Source of the DNA: Anaerolineales bacterium UBA2181
GTDB lineage: Bacteria; Chloroflexota; Anaerolineae; Promineifilales; UBA4811
Reading direction: 5' to 3'
NCBI GenBank assembly: GCA_002328075.1
Contig: DCVT01000006.1
Coordinates: 4,046 to 68,045, forward strand
Length of the DNA stretch: 64,000 nucleotides
Under the pieces are notes generated by a model. It was given only the letters and a program-made list of their open reading frames with translations, searched no databases and had not been told where the DNA came from. Every line of letters begins with the position of its first letter. Position 1 is the stretch's first letter. Made by a program: the position numbers and the translations under genes. Shown one piece after another: positions 26,712 to 35,705 of the stretch.

Positions 26712-27106
26712 ACATCTTTGTGGATACCTCCGCATTGTACGCGCTGATGGACGCAGATGATCGGAACCACACGAGGGCCGGTTCCTTTTGGAGAGAGGCG
26801 CTGTTGCGCCCGGCGGGCTTGTACTGCTCTAACTATGTCTTGGTGGAGAGCCTGGCGCTCATCCAACGTCGACTCGGCATCGCGGCCGTCCACCTCTTCC
26901 TGGAAGCGATCGTGCCGCTCCTTCAGGTGCAATGGATCACCGCCGACCAACACGCCGTGGCGGTGAGTGCCCTACTGGCCGCAGGGCGACGTGACCTGAG
27001 CCTGGTGGATTGCTCCAGCTTTGAGGTCATGCGTCAGGTGGGCGTGGCGGATGTGTTCACTTTTGATCGCCATTTTTCCGATCTAGGCTTCGCCTGTCAC
27101 CCGTAG
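26708..27106 (+). CDS. PIN-domain ribonuclease toxin, VapC-like
   Basis: A 132-residue PIN-domain protein. NIFVDTSALYALMDADD carries the first metal-binding Asp at residue 5. Further acidic residues lie in the centre (LVESLALIQR) and in LSLVDCSSFEVM, with the final VFTFDRHFSDLGF. VapC toxins cut tRNA or rRNA when not held by their antitoxin. It is coupled to the antitoxin by ATGA. The pair sits between the glycan epimerase and the ligase gene. Confidence 0.85.
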   Translation: MNIFVDTSALYALMDADDRNHTRAGSFWREALLRPAGLYCSNYVLVESLALIQRRLGIAAVHLFLEAIVPLLQVQWITADQHAVAVSALLAAGRRDLSLVDCSSFEVMRQVGVADVFTFDRHFSDLGFACHP

Positions 27107-27161
27107 GGCCGTCGCTCGACCACCCTCGCATCGACCAGTCAAGCCCGCCGGCCGGCGGCTG

Positions 27162-27170
27162 TGGTATAAT
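27162..27170 (+). promoter_or_regulatory. extended -10 promoter before the O-antigen-ligase-like gene
   Basis: TG-G-TATAAT at 27162-27170 is a full extended -10 element. No good -35 box is visible at the usual distance. It lies about 30 bases before ATG 27202, which has a GAGAGGGAGAG ribosome site. Confidence 0.6.
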
Positions 27171-27201
27171 CGCGCCCGGTACAGGTCATGAGAGGGAGAG
27201 A

Positions 27202-30200
27202 ATGCCCAGCAAACTGAGCCGTTACTGCGAAGCAGTCCTGGAGGCCGGCTGGATCGGGGCGGTGGTCCTGGTTCCCCTGTTCTTTAACGTCTACTCATCC
27301 CGCGTGTTCGAACCCGACAAGCTCACGCTGCTGCGTTCGATCACGCTGGCCATGCTGGTGGCGTGGTTGGCCAAGGTGGTCGACGGTCGAGAGTGGAAAC
27401 GCTGGGGGTCGGCCAGGGCGCTCTGGCGCTATCCGATGGCCGGCCCGATCATGGCCCTGGCCGGTGTCTATCTCCTGACCACGGCGCTGTCCATCACCCC
27501 GGCCGTCAGTTTCATCGGCTCGTATCAGCGGCTGCAAGGGACCTATACCACACTGAGCTACCTGGTGGCGTTTGCCATGATGGTCCTTCACCTGCGGACC
27601 AAGGCCCAGGTGGACCGTCTGGTGTCGACGATCATCATCGCCAGCGTCCCGGTTTCGCTTTATGGGTTGATCCAGCGTTATGGTCTGGACCCGCTGCCCT
27701 GGGGAGGAGATGTGACCCAACGCATCGCCTCCAATATGGGCAACGCCATCTTTGTCTCCGCCTACCTGATCATGGTCATCCCGCTGCTGCTCGGCCGCAT
27801 TGTGGACGCTTTTTCCTCCATCCTCACCGACGAACAGCTCTCCTGGGCGGACGTGATCCGGGCCTCCATCTATATCTTTATCACCGCCGTCCACGGGCTG
27901 GCAGTGCTCTTTTCACAGAGCCGCGGTCCGCTGCTGGGACTCCTGGCCGGCGTCTTTACCTTTGCCCTGGTCCTGCTGGTGCGGCTGCGTGATGGCCATC
28001 CGGCTCGGGAGCGCTTGAGACTGCAGGAGGTTGGGGTCGCCATCGGCGTCATGCTGGCCATCGACCTGGCAGGCTTTGGCCTTTTGTACCTCTTTGGGTT
28101 GCTGGCCACCGGACAGGGCTGGATATCGGTGGAGAGCGCCGCGTTATCTGTGCCAGCTTATCGATCGGCCCTCGTCGGCGCCCTCGGCTTTGTCGGCGCG
28201 GTTGCCGGCGGGCTGGCCGGGATTGTGATCCTGGCCGCCATCCGCAAAGGGTGGCGCTGGCTCTGGTTGGACCTGATTCTGCAGGCCGCCCTGGTGGGCG
28301 GCTTTCTGGTCCTCTTTAATGTGCCCAAATCGCCCATCAGCGACTGGCGCACCCTGCCCTATATCGGCCGCATCGGCACGGCGCTTGACCTGGACGCCAA
28401 CACGGCTAAGGTCCGGACCTACATCTGGCAGGGTGTGGTCGAGATGGTCACGCCGCACGAACCGCTCGAGTTCCCCGACAACCGCCAGGACCCGTTCAAC
28501 GCCATCCGGCCGCTGGTGGGGTACGGTCCGGAATCCATGTACGTGTCCTACAACCGGTTTTACGTGCCTGAACTGGCGCACCACGAAAAGCGCAACGCCT
28601 CGCCCGACCGATCCCACAACGAGACGTTTGACGCGTTGGCCATCACCGGACTCCTCGGGTTAGTCGTCTGGCAGACCGTGTACGGCAGTCTGATCTATTT
28701 CGGTTTGCAGTGGTTGGGCATCATCCGCACCAGGATGGACCGTTGGTGGTTCTTTGGCCTGGTCCTGGGCGTCGGCATCGCCAGCGCGGTGCTGTTCTGG
28801 AGGTGGCAGGGCATTGAGCTGGTGGGCGTAGCCTTTCCCTTTGGCCAATTGGCCGGCCTGCTGGCGTACCTTGCCTACCACGCGCTCTTTTCGCGCCCGG
28901 CGGAGGTCGGCCAGGCTGGCGCGCCCAACGTTGTGCTGCTGGCAGCGCTTTTGGCTGCGGTCGTGGGTCACTTTGCCGAGATCCACTTTGGCATTGCCAT
29001 TGCCGCCACCCGAACCTACTTTTTCGCCTACGCTGCATTGGCGGTGGTACTGGGCCACGCGCTGCCACAGGCCTTTGCTCGAGCCCAACAGGCGGCCGCC
29101 GCTGCCCAGGATCAGCCGGCCGGCAAAGCGCAGTCCAAAGGCAAACGACGGGTGGCCGTGCGGGCCGCAGTCCCGGCCAACCGCTCATCCTGGTTCAAAC
29201 AGATCCTGGCCGGCGCCCTGGTGATGGGACTCGTGCTGGGTACGCTGGGCTATGAATTCGTCGGCAACCCGGACCGAGGCTCCCAACAGGAGATTCGGTC
29301 CACCGGAGCTATCCTGTGGGGGTCATTGACTCAGAACCCCAAACAGGACTTTGCCACAACCTATGCTACGCTGGGGTTGATGCTGCTCACCGCCGTGTTA
29401 GGCGCCACCCTGGTGGTCTGCGAGGCCGACAAGAGCGACCATCGGGACCGCCGCGGCCGGGATGCGTGGCGCGGTCTGGGTATGTACCTGGGGGTGGCTC
29501 TTGCCATTGGTCTGTTGTACATGACCTTTCAGGCCGGGCAATTGCGATTCCTGGCGCTGGGAGCCGGCGCCACCCAGGAAAACACGTTGCTGGAGCGCAT
29601 CCGCATTGCCGCCACGGCTACGGCTGGGTTGCTCGGCTATTTCTACTTTTTCGTGTTTGCCATGATGGCTGCCTTGGGACTGGTGTTGGCCATCGGCCGT
29701 CCCAGCTCCAACCGGTGGGGCTCGATGCCAGCCTGGCTCAGTCTATTGGGCGGCCCGGCAGTGGCGATTCTTCTGATACTGAATACCAATTTCAACCTCA
29801 TCGCAGCCGACATTGTCTACAAGCAGGCCGACCCCTGGGACAAACGTGCCTCCCAGGAACAGAGTGCAGACCTATGGCAACTTGCCATTGCTGAGTATAA
29901 CCACGCGCTGGAGCTGGCCCCCAACGAGGACTTTTACTACCTCTGGCTGGGCCGGGCTTACCTCGAGCAATCGTCGGTGATCCAGGATGCCGTGGCGCAG
30001 CAGAGACTGATGGAGGTAGCGCGGGAAAAGCTGTTGCAGGCCCGCAATATCAGCCCGTTGAACACCGACCACTCGGCCAACCTGGCGCGCCTTCACACTC
30101 GGTGGGCCGAGATTGCTTCCAGCGATGTGGAGCGCACGACCAAAGCCAACCAAGCCAATGAGTACTATGCGCAAGCACACAGCTTGAGCCCCCAAAACGC

Positions 30201-30918
30201 GGTCATTCTGAATGAATGGTCGCTCTTGCTGGCCGGGCTGCTCGGCGATTGCGAGGGAGCGTTGGTCAAGCTGGACCAATCGCTGGCCATCGATCCGCTG
30301 TACTCGACCACCTATCTGAACCGGGGCAACGTCGCCCTCACCTGCGGTGACCGCGCCCAGGAGACAGAGACCCGGCAGCGCTACTACCAGATTGCCCGCG
30401 ACTCCTATTCCCAGCCCTTGATGGTGGCCAATTGCGACCTGCAGGCGTTTACTGCATTGGGATACGCCGAGAACCAACTGGGCAACGTCGACGGCGCGAT
30501 CCAGGCCAATCTGGCTGGTCTGGCGTGCGTCCCGGATCCTATCGCCTCACGGACTCTGCAGCTGCACCGCAACCTGGCCATCCTGTACTCGCAAAAGGGC
30601 GACCCCGAGAACGCCTTGACGCACGCCCAACTGACAGGCCAGGCGGCCGGGAACAACATCAGCTCCCTGCTGGATGCCGCCCGGTTGCTCATCCAGTTGG
30701 GTGCGCTGCCAGATGCTTACGCGGTGGCGCAACGCGTGACCGAACTTGCCCCAACGAATTGGAGCCAACTCCGCGAGTTGGCGATCATCTACAGCCAGAT
30801 TGGCCGCCCGGCCGATGGCTTGGCAGTGGCTGCCACCGCGCTAGAGCTGGCCCCGGAGGAGCAAAAGACGGCCATTCAGGACCTCATCGCCGCGCTCCAG
30901 GCACAGGTATCGCAGTAA
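27202..30918 (+). CDS. O-antigen ligase/polymerase-like membrane protein with TPR tail
   Basis: This is a very large protein of 1238 residues. The first 870 residues hold some 14 or more hydrophobic segments with a long outer loop containing SPDRSHNETFDALAITGLLGLV (about 471-492), the pattern of Wzy_C/WaaL-type O-antigen ligases and polymerases. From about residue 890 the chain is soluble and made of TPR-like helices (for example IAEYNHALELAPNEDFYYLWLG, then repeated A-x-x-LSPQNAV-type units) to the end. The membrane part would polymerise or attach glycan to an acceptor; the TPR part may bind partners. Acceptor unknown. It is the first gene after an extended -10 promoter. Confidence 0.82.
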   Translation: MPSKLSRYCEAVLEAGWIGAVVLVPLFFNVYSSRVFEPDKLTLLRSITLAMLVAWLAKVVDGREWKRWGSARALWRYPMAGPIMALAGVYLLTTALSITPAVSFIGSYQRLQGTYTTLSYLVAFAMMVLHLRTKAQVDRLVSTIIIASVPVSLYGLIQRYGLDPLPWGGDVTQRIASNMGNAIFVSAYLIMVIPLLLGRIVDAFSSILTDEQLSWADVIRASIYIFITAVHGLAVLFSQSRGPLLGLLAGVFTFALVLLVRLRDGHPARERLRLQEVGVAIGVMLAIDLAGFGLLYLFGLLATGQGWISVESAALSVPAYRSALVGALGFVGAVAGGLAGIVILAAIRKGWRWLWLDLILQAALVGGFLVLFNVPKSPISDWRTLPYIGRIGTALDLDANTAKVRTYIWQGVVEMVTPHEPLEFPDNRQDPFNAIRPLVGYGPESMYVSYNRFYVPELAHHEKRNASPDRSHNETFDALAITGLLGLVVWQTVYGSLIYFGLQWLGIIRTRMDRWWFFGLVLGVGIASAVLFWRWQGIELVGVAFPFGQLAGLLAYLAYHALFSRPAEVGQAGAPNVVLLAALLAAVVGHFAEIHFGIAIAATRTYFFAYAALAVVLGHALPQAFARAQQAAAAAQDQPAGKAQSKGKRRVAVRAAVPANRSSWFKQILAGALVMGLVLGTLGYEFVGNPDRGSQQEIRSTGAILWGSLTQNPKQDFATTYATLGLMLLTAVLGATLVVCEADKSDHRDRRGRDAWRGLGMYLGVALAIGLLYMTFQAGQLRFLALGAGATQENTLLERIRIAATATAGLLGYFYFFVFAMMAALGLVLAIGRPSSNRWGSMPAWLSLLGGPAVAILLILNTNFNLIAADIVYKQADPWDKRASQEQSADLWQLAIAEYNHALELAPNEDFYYLWLGRAYLEQSSVIQDAVAQQRLMEVAREKLLQARNISPLNTDHSANLARLHTRWAEIASSDVERTTKANQANEYYAQAHSLSPQNAVILNEWSLLLAGLLGDCEGALVKLDQSLAIDPLYSTTYLNRGNVALTCGDRAQETETRQRYYQIARDSYSQPLMVANCDLQAFTALGYAENQLGNVDGAIQANLAGLACVPDPIASRTLQLHRNLAILYSQKGDPENALTHAQLTGQAAGNNISSLLDAARLLIQLGALPDAYAVAQRVTELAPTNWSQLRELAIIYSQIGRPADGLAVAATALELAPEEQKTAIQDLIAALQAQVSQ

Positions 30919-30933
30919 AGCGGGCAGGACCAG

Positions 30934-31989
30934 ATGGACACGACACTCTTCTTTTTTGTGCTGGCGTTGAGCGCCACGCTGGCAGCCACCCCGGTTGTCC
31001 GCCGTGTTGCCCGGCGCATCGGGTTCCTGGATCGCCCGGCAGCCCGCAAGCTGCAAAAGAACCCCATCCCGCTGATGGGAGGAGTCGCCATCAGCGCAGC
31101 AGTCATCCTGGCCATGTTTTTCGCCGGTTACCGTTTTTGGCCGGAGCTCGGGTCCATCCTCGGAGGCGCAGCTCTGCTCTCCATCCTGGGTCTGTGGGAT
31201 GATCGGGTCGACCTGCCGGCTTTGGCCAAATTGGCCGGTCAGATCCTGGTTACCGCCGGCTTGATTGCGACCGGCGTCCAGGTCAATTTGGGTTGGCTGC
31301 CGGCGTGGGCGAACGTGCTCCTCACCATCGGTTGGGTGGTCGGGATCAGCAACGCAATCAACTTTCTGGACAACATGGACGGGTTGGCCGGCGGGATCTC
31401 GGCGGTGGCGGCCGGGTACCTGATGGTGATTGCTGCCATGAACGGGCAGTACCTGGTCTCCTCGTTTGCGGCCGCGGTTTTCGGCGCCTGCCTGGGTTTC
31501 CTGGTTTTCAACTCCCGCCCGGCCAGCATTTTCATGGGCGATTCGGGCTCGCTGTTTCTCGGGTTCATCCTGGCGGCCATCGGCATCAAGTTGCGTTTCC
31601 CAACCAATGTGAACACGGTGACCTGGATGGTGCCGGTGCTGGTGTTGGGTGTGCCGTTGTTCGACACGACGCTGGTCACCATCTCCCGCATCCGGCGCGG
31701 CGTCAATCCCTTTACCACCGCGGGCAAGGACCACACGTCACACCGCCTGGCAGACCGTGGCATGACCCACCGAGAAGCGGTCTTTGCCCTCTATCTGGCA
31801 GGCTGCTTTCTGGGTCTACTCGCGATATTCGTGATGCAGGCTGCATTGCGCGAGGCGTACGTCGTAGCCGGAGGCATCGCTCTGTTGTGCGCCTACGCTT
31901 TGTGGCAGCTCGAGTTCAAATCAGCAAGGAAACACGATGACAAGACGCAAAATCCCCCGATCTCAGGTGCGTCAATACCAGACGCTTAG
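30934..31989 (+). CDS. undecaprenyl-phosphate sugar-1-phosphate transferase, WecA/TagO type
   Basis: A 351-residue polytopic enzyme of the MraY/WecA family. LGLWDDR (about 86-92), NFLDNMDGLAGG (about 145-156), IFMGDSGS (about 194-201) and GKDHTSHRL (about 263-271) are the conserved cytoplasmic loops. It would transfer GlcNAc-1-P or a related sugar phosphate to undecaprenyl phosphate and so start the repeat unit of the glycan. Fifteen bases separate it from the ligase gene. Its last 53 bases overlap the next gene. Confidence 0.92.
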   Translation: MDTTLFFFVLALSATLAATPVVRRVARRIGFLDRPAARKLQKNPIPLMGGVAISAAVILAMFFAGYRFWPELGSILGGAALLSILGLWDDRVDLPALAKLAGQILVTAGLIATGVQVNLGWLPAWANVLLTIGWVVGISNAINFLDNMDGLAGGISAVAAGYLMVIAAMNGQYLVSSFAAAVFGACLGFLVFNSRPASIFMGDSGSLFLGFILAAIGIKLRFPTNVNTVTWMVPVLVLGVPLFDTTLVTISRIRRGVNPFTTAGKDHTSHRLADRGMTHREAVFALYLAGCFLGLLAIFVMQAALREAYVVAGGIALLCAYALWQLEFKSARKHDDKTQNPPISGASIPDA

Positions 31990-32695
31990 CCGGGCCGAAC
32001 TCCAGAAGCAGCAGCAGAAAAAGCGTGTGCCTTGGCGGCCCATCGCCGGTGTAGTGGCGCTGGTCGTTGTTGCGGTGGTGGTATTGCTGCTGACCAATCG
32101 GCCGCAAACCGAGGAGTTGGCCGAATACCCGTTGACTGACAGGCCTTTGGCTGACGTTCTCCCACCGGAAAGAAACGGCTATTATGCTGCCGCCCCCGAG
32201 ATGCAGATCGATACCGCGCACGATTATCAGGCGCTCATCACCACCGCCAAAGGCGAGATGCTCCTGGACCTGTTTGAAAAGGAATCTCCCATCACGGTGA
32301 ACAACTTTGTCTTCCTGGCGCGGCAAGGCTTTTACGACGGTGTGACTTTTCATCGCGTTTTGGATGGTTTCATGGCGCAGGGGGGCGACCCCACCGGATC
32401 TGGCTCCGGCGGACCGGGCTACCAGTTCCAGGATGAGATGAGCAACGGGCTCTCCTTTGACCGGGCCGGCCTATTGGCCATGGCCAACGCCGGCGCAAAC
32501 ACCAACGGTAGCCAGTTCTTTATCACCTTTGCTCCGGTCACCTACCTGGACGGAGCCCATACGATTTTCGGTGAGGTGATCCAGGGCGCCGAGGTACTGG
32601 ATTCGCTCACCCGGCGGGATCCGCAGGCCGGTCCGAATTTCGGTGGGGACCCCATCGAGAGGATCACCATCCTGGAAAACGGCGAACCGTCCTGA
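31937..32695 (+). CDS. membrane-anchored cyclophilin-type peptidyl-prolyl isomerase
   Basis: The 252-residue protein has a basic N-terminus, one transmembrane helix (about 36-53) and an outer cyclophilin domain (about 92-250). FHRVLDGFMAQGGDPTGSG and FFITFAPVTYLDGAHTIFGEV are the active-site segments. The domain would assist folding of exported proteins. ATG 31937 has an AGGAA site and lies 53 bases inside the WecA-type gene, an unusually long overlap; no later in-frame ATG keeps the membrane anchor. Confidence 0.9.
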   Translation: MTRRKIPRSQVRQYQTLSRAELQKQQQKKRVPWRPIAGVVALVVVAVVVLLLTNRPQTEELAEYPLTDRPLADVLPPERNGYYAAAPEMQIDTAHDYQALITTAKGEMLLDLFEKESPITVNNFVFLARQGFYDGVTFHRVLDGFMAQGGDPTGSGSGGPGYQFQDEMSNGLSFDRAGLLAMANAGANTNGSQFFITFAPVTYLDGAHTIFGEVIQGAEVLDSLTRRDPQAGPNFGGDPIERITILENGEPS

Positions 32696-32708
32696 TCCCG
32701 AACCCTGC

Positions 32709-33362
32709 ATGGACGATCCACCAACCATCGAGGGCAGCTCATCGCGGTGGTCGTCTGTCGGCCGCGCAGCCGGTCTGGTGCTGGTCGTGGCCATCAGCGT
32801 CACCATCTTTCTGCTGCGCGACCAGGTTGAGGAGCTCAAGGCGCTCGGGTACCTGGGCGCTTTTGCCGTCATGCTCCTGGGAAACGCCACGGTGATTCTG
32901 CCGGCGCCCGGGCTCACCATCGTCTTTGCGCTGGGTGCGGCGTTGGACCCGCTTGCCCTGGGCATTGCGTCGGGTGCAGGCGCAGCGCTGGGCGAGTTGA
33001 CCGGGTACGTGGCCGGCCTCAGCGGCCGCTCGGTGGTCCAGAACCGGGCGCTTTATAAGCGATTCGAACATTGGATGGATCGGTTCGGCCCGGCGGCGCT
33101 TTTCCTGCTGGCCACCTTTCCCAATCCATTCTTTGATGTGGCAGGCCTGGCAGCGGGCGCCCTTCGCTACCCCTGGTGGCGGTTCCTGTTGCTGGCCTGG
33201 GCCGGCAAGACCGTGCAGGGTATCCTGATAGCCTATGCCGGCGCCGCATCCGCCGGTTGGGTGCTGGAGTGGCTCAGCGGTTTGATGGGCGCGTCGGAGA
33301 CCGGAGCCCTCATGGCAGTGTTATGGGGTGGTGGACACGTCCGGCCGCCTGTGGTACACTGA
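32709..33362 (+). CDS. DedA/VTT-family membrane protein
   Basis: A protein of 217 residues with a soluble N-terminus and about five hydrophobic segments. GNATVILPAPGLTIVFALGAAL and the FPNPFFDVAGLAAGALRYPWWRFLL segment with its re-entrant Pro-Asn-Pro match the VTT (SNARE-associated/DedA) domain. Members are lipid scramblases or transporters of undecaprenyl phosphate. That role would suit the nearby glycan genes, but the family is broad. ATG 32709 is used because it starts 13 bases after the cyclophilin stop. Confidence 0.82.
   Translation: MDDPPTIEGSSSRWSSVGRAAGLVLVVAISVTIFLLRDQVEELKALGYLGAFAVMLLGNATVILPAPGLTIVFALGAALDPLALGIASGAGAALGELTGYVAGLSGRSVVQNRALYKRFEHWMDRFGPAALFLLATFPNPFFDVAGLAAGALRYPWWRFLLLAWAGKTVQGILIAYAGAASAGWVLEWLSGLMGASETGALMAVLWGGGHVRPPVVH
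33332..33360 (+). promoter_or_regulatory. promoter of the response-regulator gene
   Basis: TGGACA (33332-33337), 17 bases, TACACT (33355-33360) with a TG one base before the -10. It lies inside the end of the DedA-like gene and is the reason for preferring the later GTG start of the following gene. Confidence 0.5.
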
Positions 33363-33399
33363 GATCGGCGCCCAGGATCACGAGACCGAGAAGAGTGCC

Positions 33400-33780
33400 G
33401 TGGCTGTCAGGCCCAGGAAGATCATCTGTATCGAAGATGAACCGGAGATGATAGACTTGATCCGGGTCATCCTGAGCCATGATGGGCATCAGGTGATCGG
33501 AGCCATTGGTGGGCGGGCCGGGCTGGAGGCAATGCGCGCCGACAAACCGGACCTGGTCGTCCTGGACCTGATGATGCCGGACATGGATGGCTGGCAAGCG
33601 CACCGGCAGATGATGGCCGACGAGGAGCTCAAGACGATACCCGTGGTCGTGGTCACAGCCAAAGCCCAATCCATTGACAGGGTGCTGGGACTTCACGTCG
33701 CCGAGGTCGATGACTATATCACCAAGCCTTTTGGTCCTGACGAGCTGCGCAAAAGCGTGGCCCGTATCCTGGGCCGTTGA
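33400..33780 (+). CDS. single-domain response regulator
   Basis: About 126 residues consisting only of a receiver domain. IICIEDEPEM has the acidic pocket, VVLDLMMPDMDGW the phospho-acceptor Asp, VVVTAKAQ the switch Thr, and YITKPFGPDEL the conserved Lys. There is no output domain, so it likely acts through protein contacts. The open frame extends to 33328, but a promoter ends at 33360, so GTG 33400 (AVRPRKIICIEDE) is the likely start. No kinase gene is adjacent. Confidence 0.88.
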   Translation: MAVRPRKIICIEDEPEMIDLIRVILSHDGHQVIGAIGGRAGLEAMRADKPDLVVLDLMMPDMDGWQAHRQMMADEELKTIPVVVVTAKAQSIDRVLGLHVAEVDDYITKPFGPDELRKSVARILGR

Positions 33781-33876
33781 CTCCTGCCGCTGGAGCCAGT
33801 CAGGCGGCAACGCCGGTTGGAGCGCCCGTTGCCCGGAGCGAGGTCGGCCGGATTGACCCGGTGGGTGAGCGACCGG

Positions 33877-34248
33877 ATGCGTCACGTGGCGGTGCGCGAA
33901 CTCGGCGGGGGGCGGGTGTTGCTTCAGGCTCGCTGGTGTGACCGATTTGCCTGCCGGTTGCGCGGCCTGACCTTTCGGCGTGCTTTGCACCCCGATGAGG
34001 GTCTGGTGTTGGTGGAATCTCGGGAGAGCCGCAATGGCGCGGCGATTCACATGTTGTTTGTGTTTTTCCCGATCGGCGTGCTCTGGGCCGACTCGAACGG
34101 TCAGGTAGTGGACCTGCAGACAGCGCAACCGTTTCGGCCGCTGTACCGTCCGCGGTCGCCTGCTCGCTACATCGTGGAGGGTCCCATTCATCTCTTGGAG
34201 AAAATCCAAATAGGTGACCGAATCTCGTTTGAGCCCATCGCTGGGTAG
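33877..34248 (+). CDS. DUF192 family protein
   Basis: The 123-residue protein shows the DUF192 layout: an ARWCDRFACRLRGLTFRRAL segment (ancestrally the R-G-L-M motif), MLFVFFPIGVLWADSNGQVVDL in the middle, and the ARYIVEGP end. Function of the family is not established. ATG 33877 is chosen over a TTG at 33817 because homologous sequence begins there. It overlaps the peptidase gene by 35 bases. Confidence 0.8.
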   Translation: MRHVAVRELGGGRVLLQARWCDRFACRLRGLTFRRALHPDEGLVLVESRESRNGAAIHMLFVFFPIGVLWADSNGQVVDLQTAQPFRPLYRPRSPARYIVEGPIHLLEKIQIGDRISFEPIAG

Positions 34249-35668
34249 GCAGATTTCGGTCTGGGCAGGTGGAGCAGCCCTGCTGATGGCCACCGTTTTC
34301 TGGAGGCCGGTTGCGGCTGCTCCGTCGCAGCCGATTGCCGCACCCACCCCGCAGGTCACCCCAACGCCGGCTTGGATCTATGTGGTGCAGAGCGGAGACA
34401 CGCTGTACGACATTGCCCAACGGCACGGGCTTTCCTGGGATCTTTTGGCCGCGGCCAACGATTTGGCGGATCCGTATCTGCTCACGCCCGGTCAGCAACT
34501 GATCATCCCCCCTGTTCCCGAGCAGCCCTTGCCGGGCATCGTACACCAGGTCCTGCCTGGCGATACGCTGAAATCGATCAGCCTTCGATACGGTGTTTCG
34601 CAGTTTGATCTGATCCAGGACAACCACCTTCTCCGGCCCGATCACCTGGTAATCGGCCAGCCAGTGTCGGTCGCGGTTGCGGCCGATTCGCCGCCCCTGT
34701 ATGGCGACACGCACATGATCTGCGATTCGGAGACGTTGGTTGGTATAGCGGTTGAACACAACACTTCCATGTGGCTACTGGCCACCGTGAACGAGCTGTC
34801 GCGCCCATTTTACGCGTCAAACGCTAGCCGAATGTGGATCCCCGGACAGGACGGGGTCTTTGTGGACTGGGCCCTTCCCGTCGATCATCTAGCGCTGCAT
34901 GGGACGCCTGCGATCCAGGGCGGCACGATTTCGGTGCAAATCAGCGTCAGCCAACCGATGACGCTGGCCGGCAGCCTTTTTGGGCAGCAGCTCAATCTGT
35001 TTCCCACAGAGACCGGCATGGCAGCGGTGGTGGGAGTCGATGCGATGGCCGATCCCGGCCTGCATACGCTGGCAATTACCGTCTCGACGGCCGGCGGCGT
35101 TGACGCCGCCTACTCCCAACCCATACCGCTCGAGCCGGGCGAATTCGTCAGCGAGGATATTGTGGTGGATGCCACGGTTGCGGCAGCCATTACACCCGAC
35201 GTAGCCGAGGCAGAACTGGCATTGGTGAACGGGCTTTTTTCCAATTGGTCAGCGTCGCGACGGTGGGAAGGTTCGTTTGCGCTGCCGGCCGCAGGAGACG
35301 TTACCTCGCGCTTCGGCACGCGCCGCACCTACAACGTCGCCCTCTCCAGCCCATATCACACTGGGGTGGATCTGAGCTCGGCGAACGGTCTGCTGGTCAC
35401 CGCACCGGCCGCGGGCATCGTCGTCTATACGGGCACGCTGACGGTGCGGGGCAATGTCCTGGTGTTGGACCATGGTTGGGGCGTTCTGAGCGGCTACTGG
35501 CACCTGGCTCAGATAGAGGTGAATGTGGGTGATGAGGTCGCGCAGGGAGAGACCATCGGTCAAATCGGCAGCAGCGGCCTGTCCACCGGTCCGCATCTCC
35601 ACTGGGAGGTACGGGTCGGAACCGTGCCGGTGGATGGGTTACAATGGTTGCGTGATTCGTTTCCGTGA
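34214..35668 (+). CDS. LysM and M23 peptidase (cell-wall endopeptidase)
   Basis: The 484-residue exported protein starts with a signal peptide (about 12-36, ending AAA). Two LysM domains follow: YVVQSGDTLYDIAQRHGLSW (about 56-98) and HQVLPGDTLKSISLRYGVSQ (about 111-155), with a weaker third around 165-215. The C-terminal M23 domain (about 355-470) has HTGVDL and GPHLHWEV, the zinc ligands of this family. It should bind and cut peptidoglycan peptides or act as a LytM-type activator. GTG 34214 is taken as start because it preserves the signal peptide. Confidence 0.9.
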   Translation: MTESRLSPSLGRQISVWAGGAALLMATVFWRPVAAAPSQPIAAPTPQVTPTPAWIYVVQSGDTLYDIAQRHGLSWDLLAAANDLADPYLLTPGQQLIIPPVPEQPLPGIVHQVLPGDTLKSISLRYGVSQFDLIQDNHLLRPDHLVIGQPVSVAVAADSPPLYGDTHMICDSETLVGIAVEHNTSMWLLATVNELSRPFYASNASRMWIPGQDGVFVDWALPVDHLALHGTPAIQGGTISVQISVSQPMTLAGSLFGQQLNLFPTETGMAAVVGVDAMADPGLHTLAITVSTAGGVDAAYSQPIPLEPGEFVSEDIVVDATVAAAITPDVAEAELALVNGLFSNWSASRRWEGSFALPAAGDVTSRFGTRRTYNVALSSPYHTGVDLSSANGLLVTAPAAGIVVYTGTLTVRGNVLVLDHGWGVLSGYWHLAQIEVNVGDEVAQGETIGQIGSSGLSTGPHLHWEVRVGTVPVDGLQWLRDSFP

Positions 35669-35705
35669 GCGCCCGGCGAAAGCGGGCTTGGATTAGGGAG
35701 GATAC

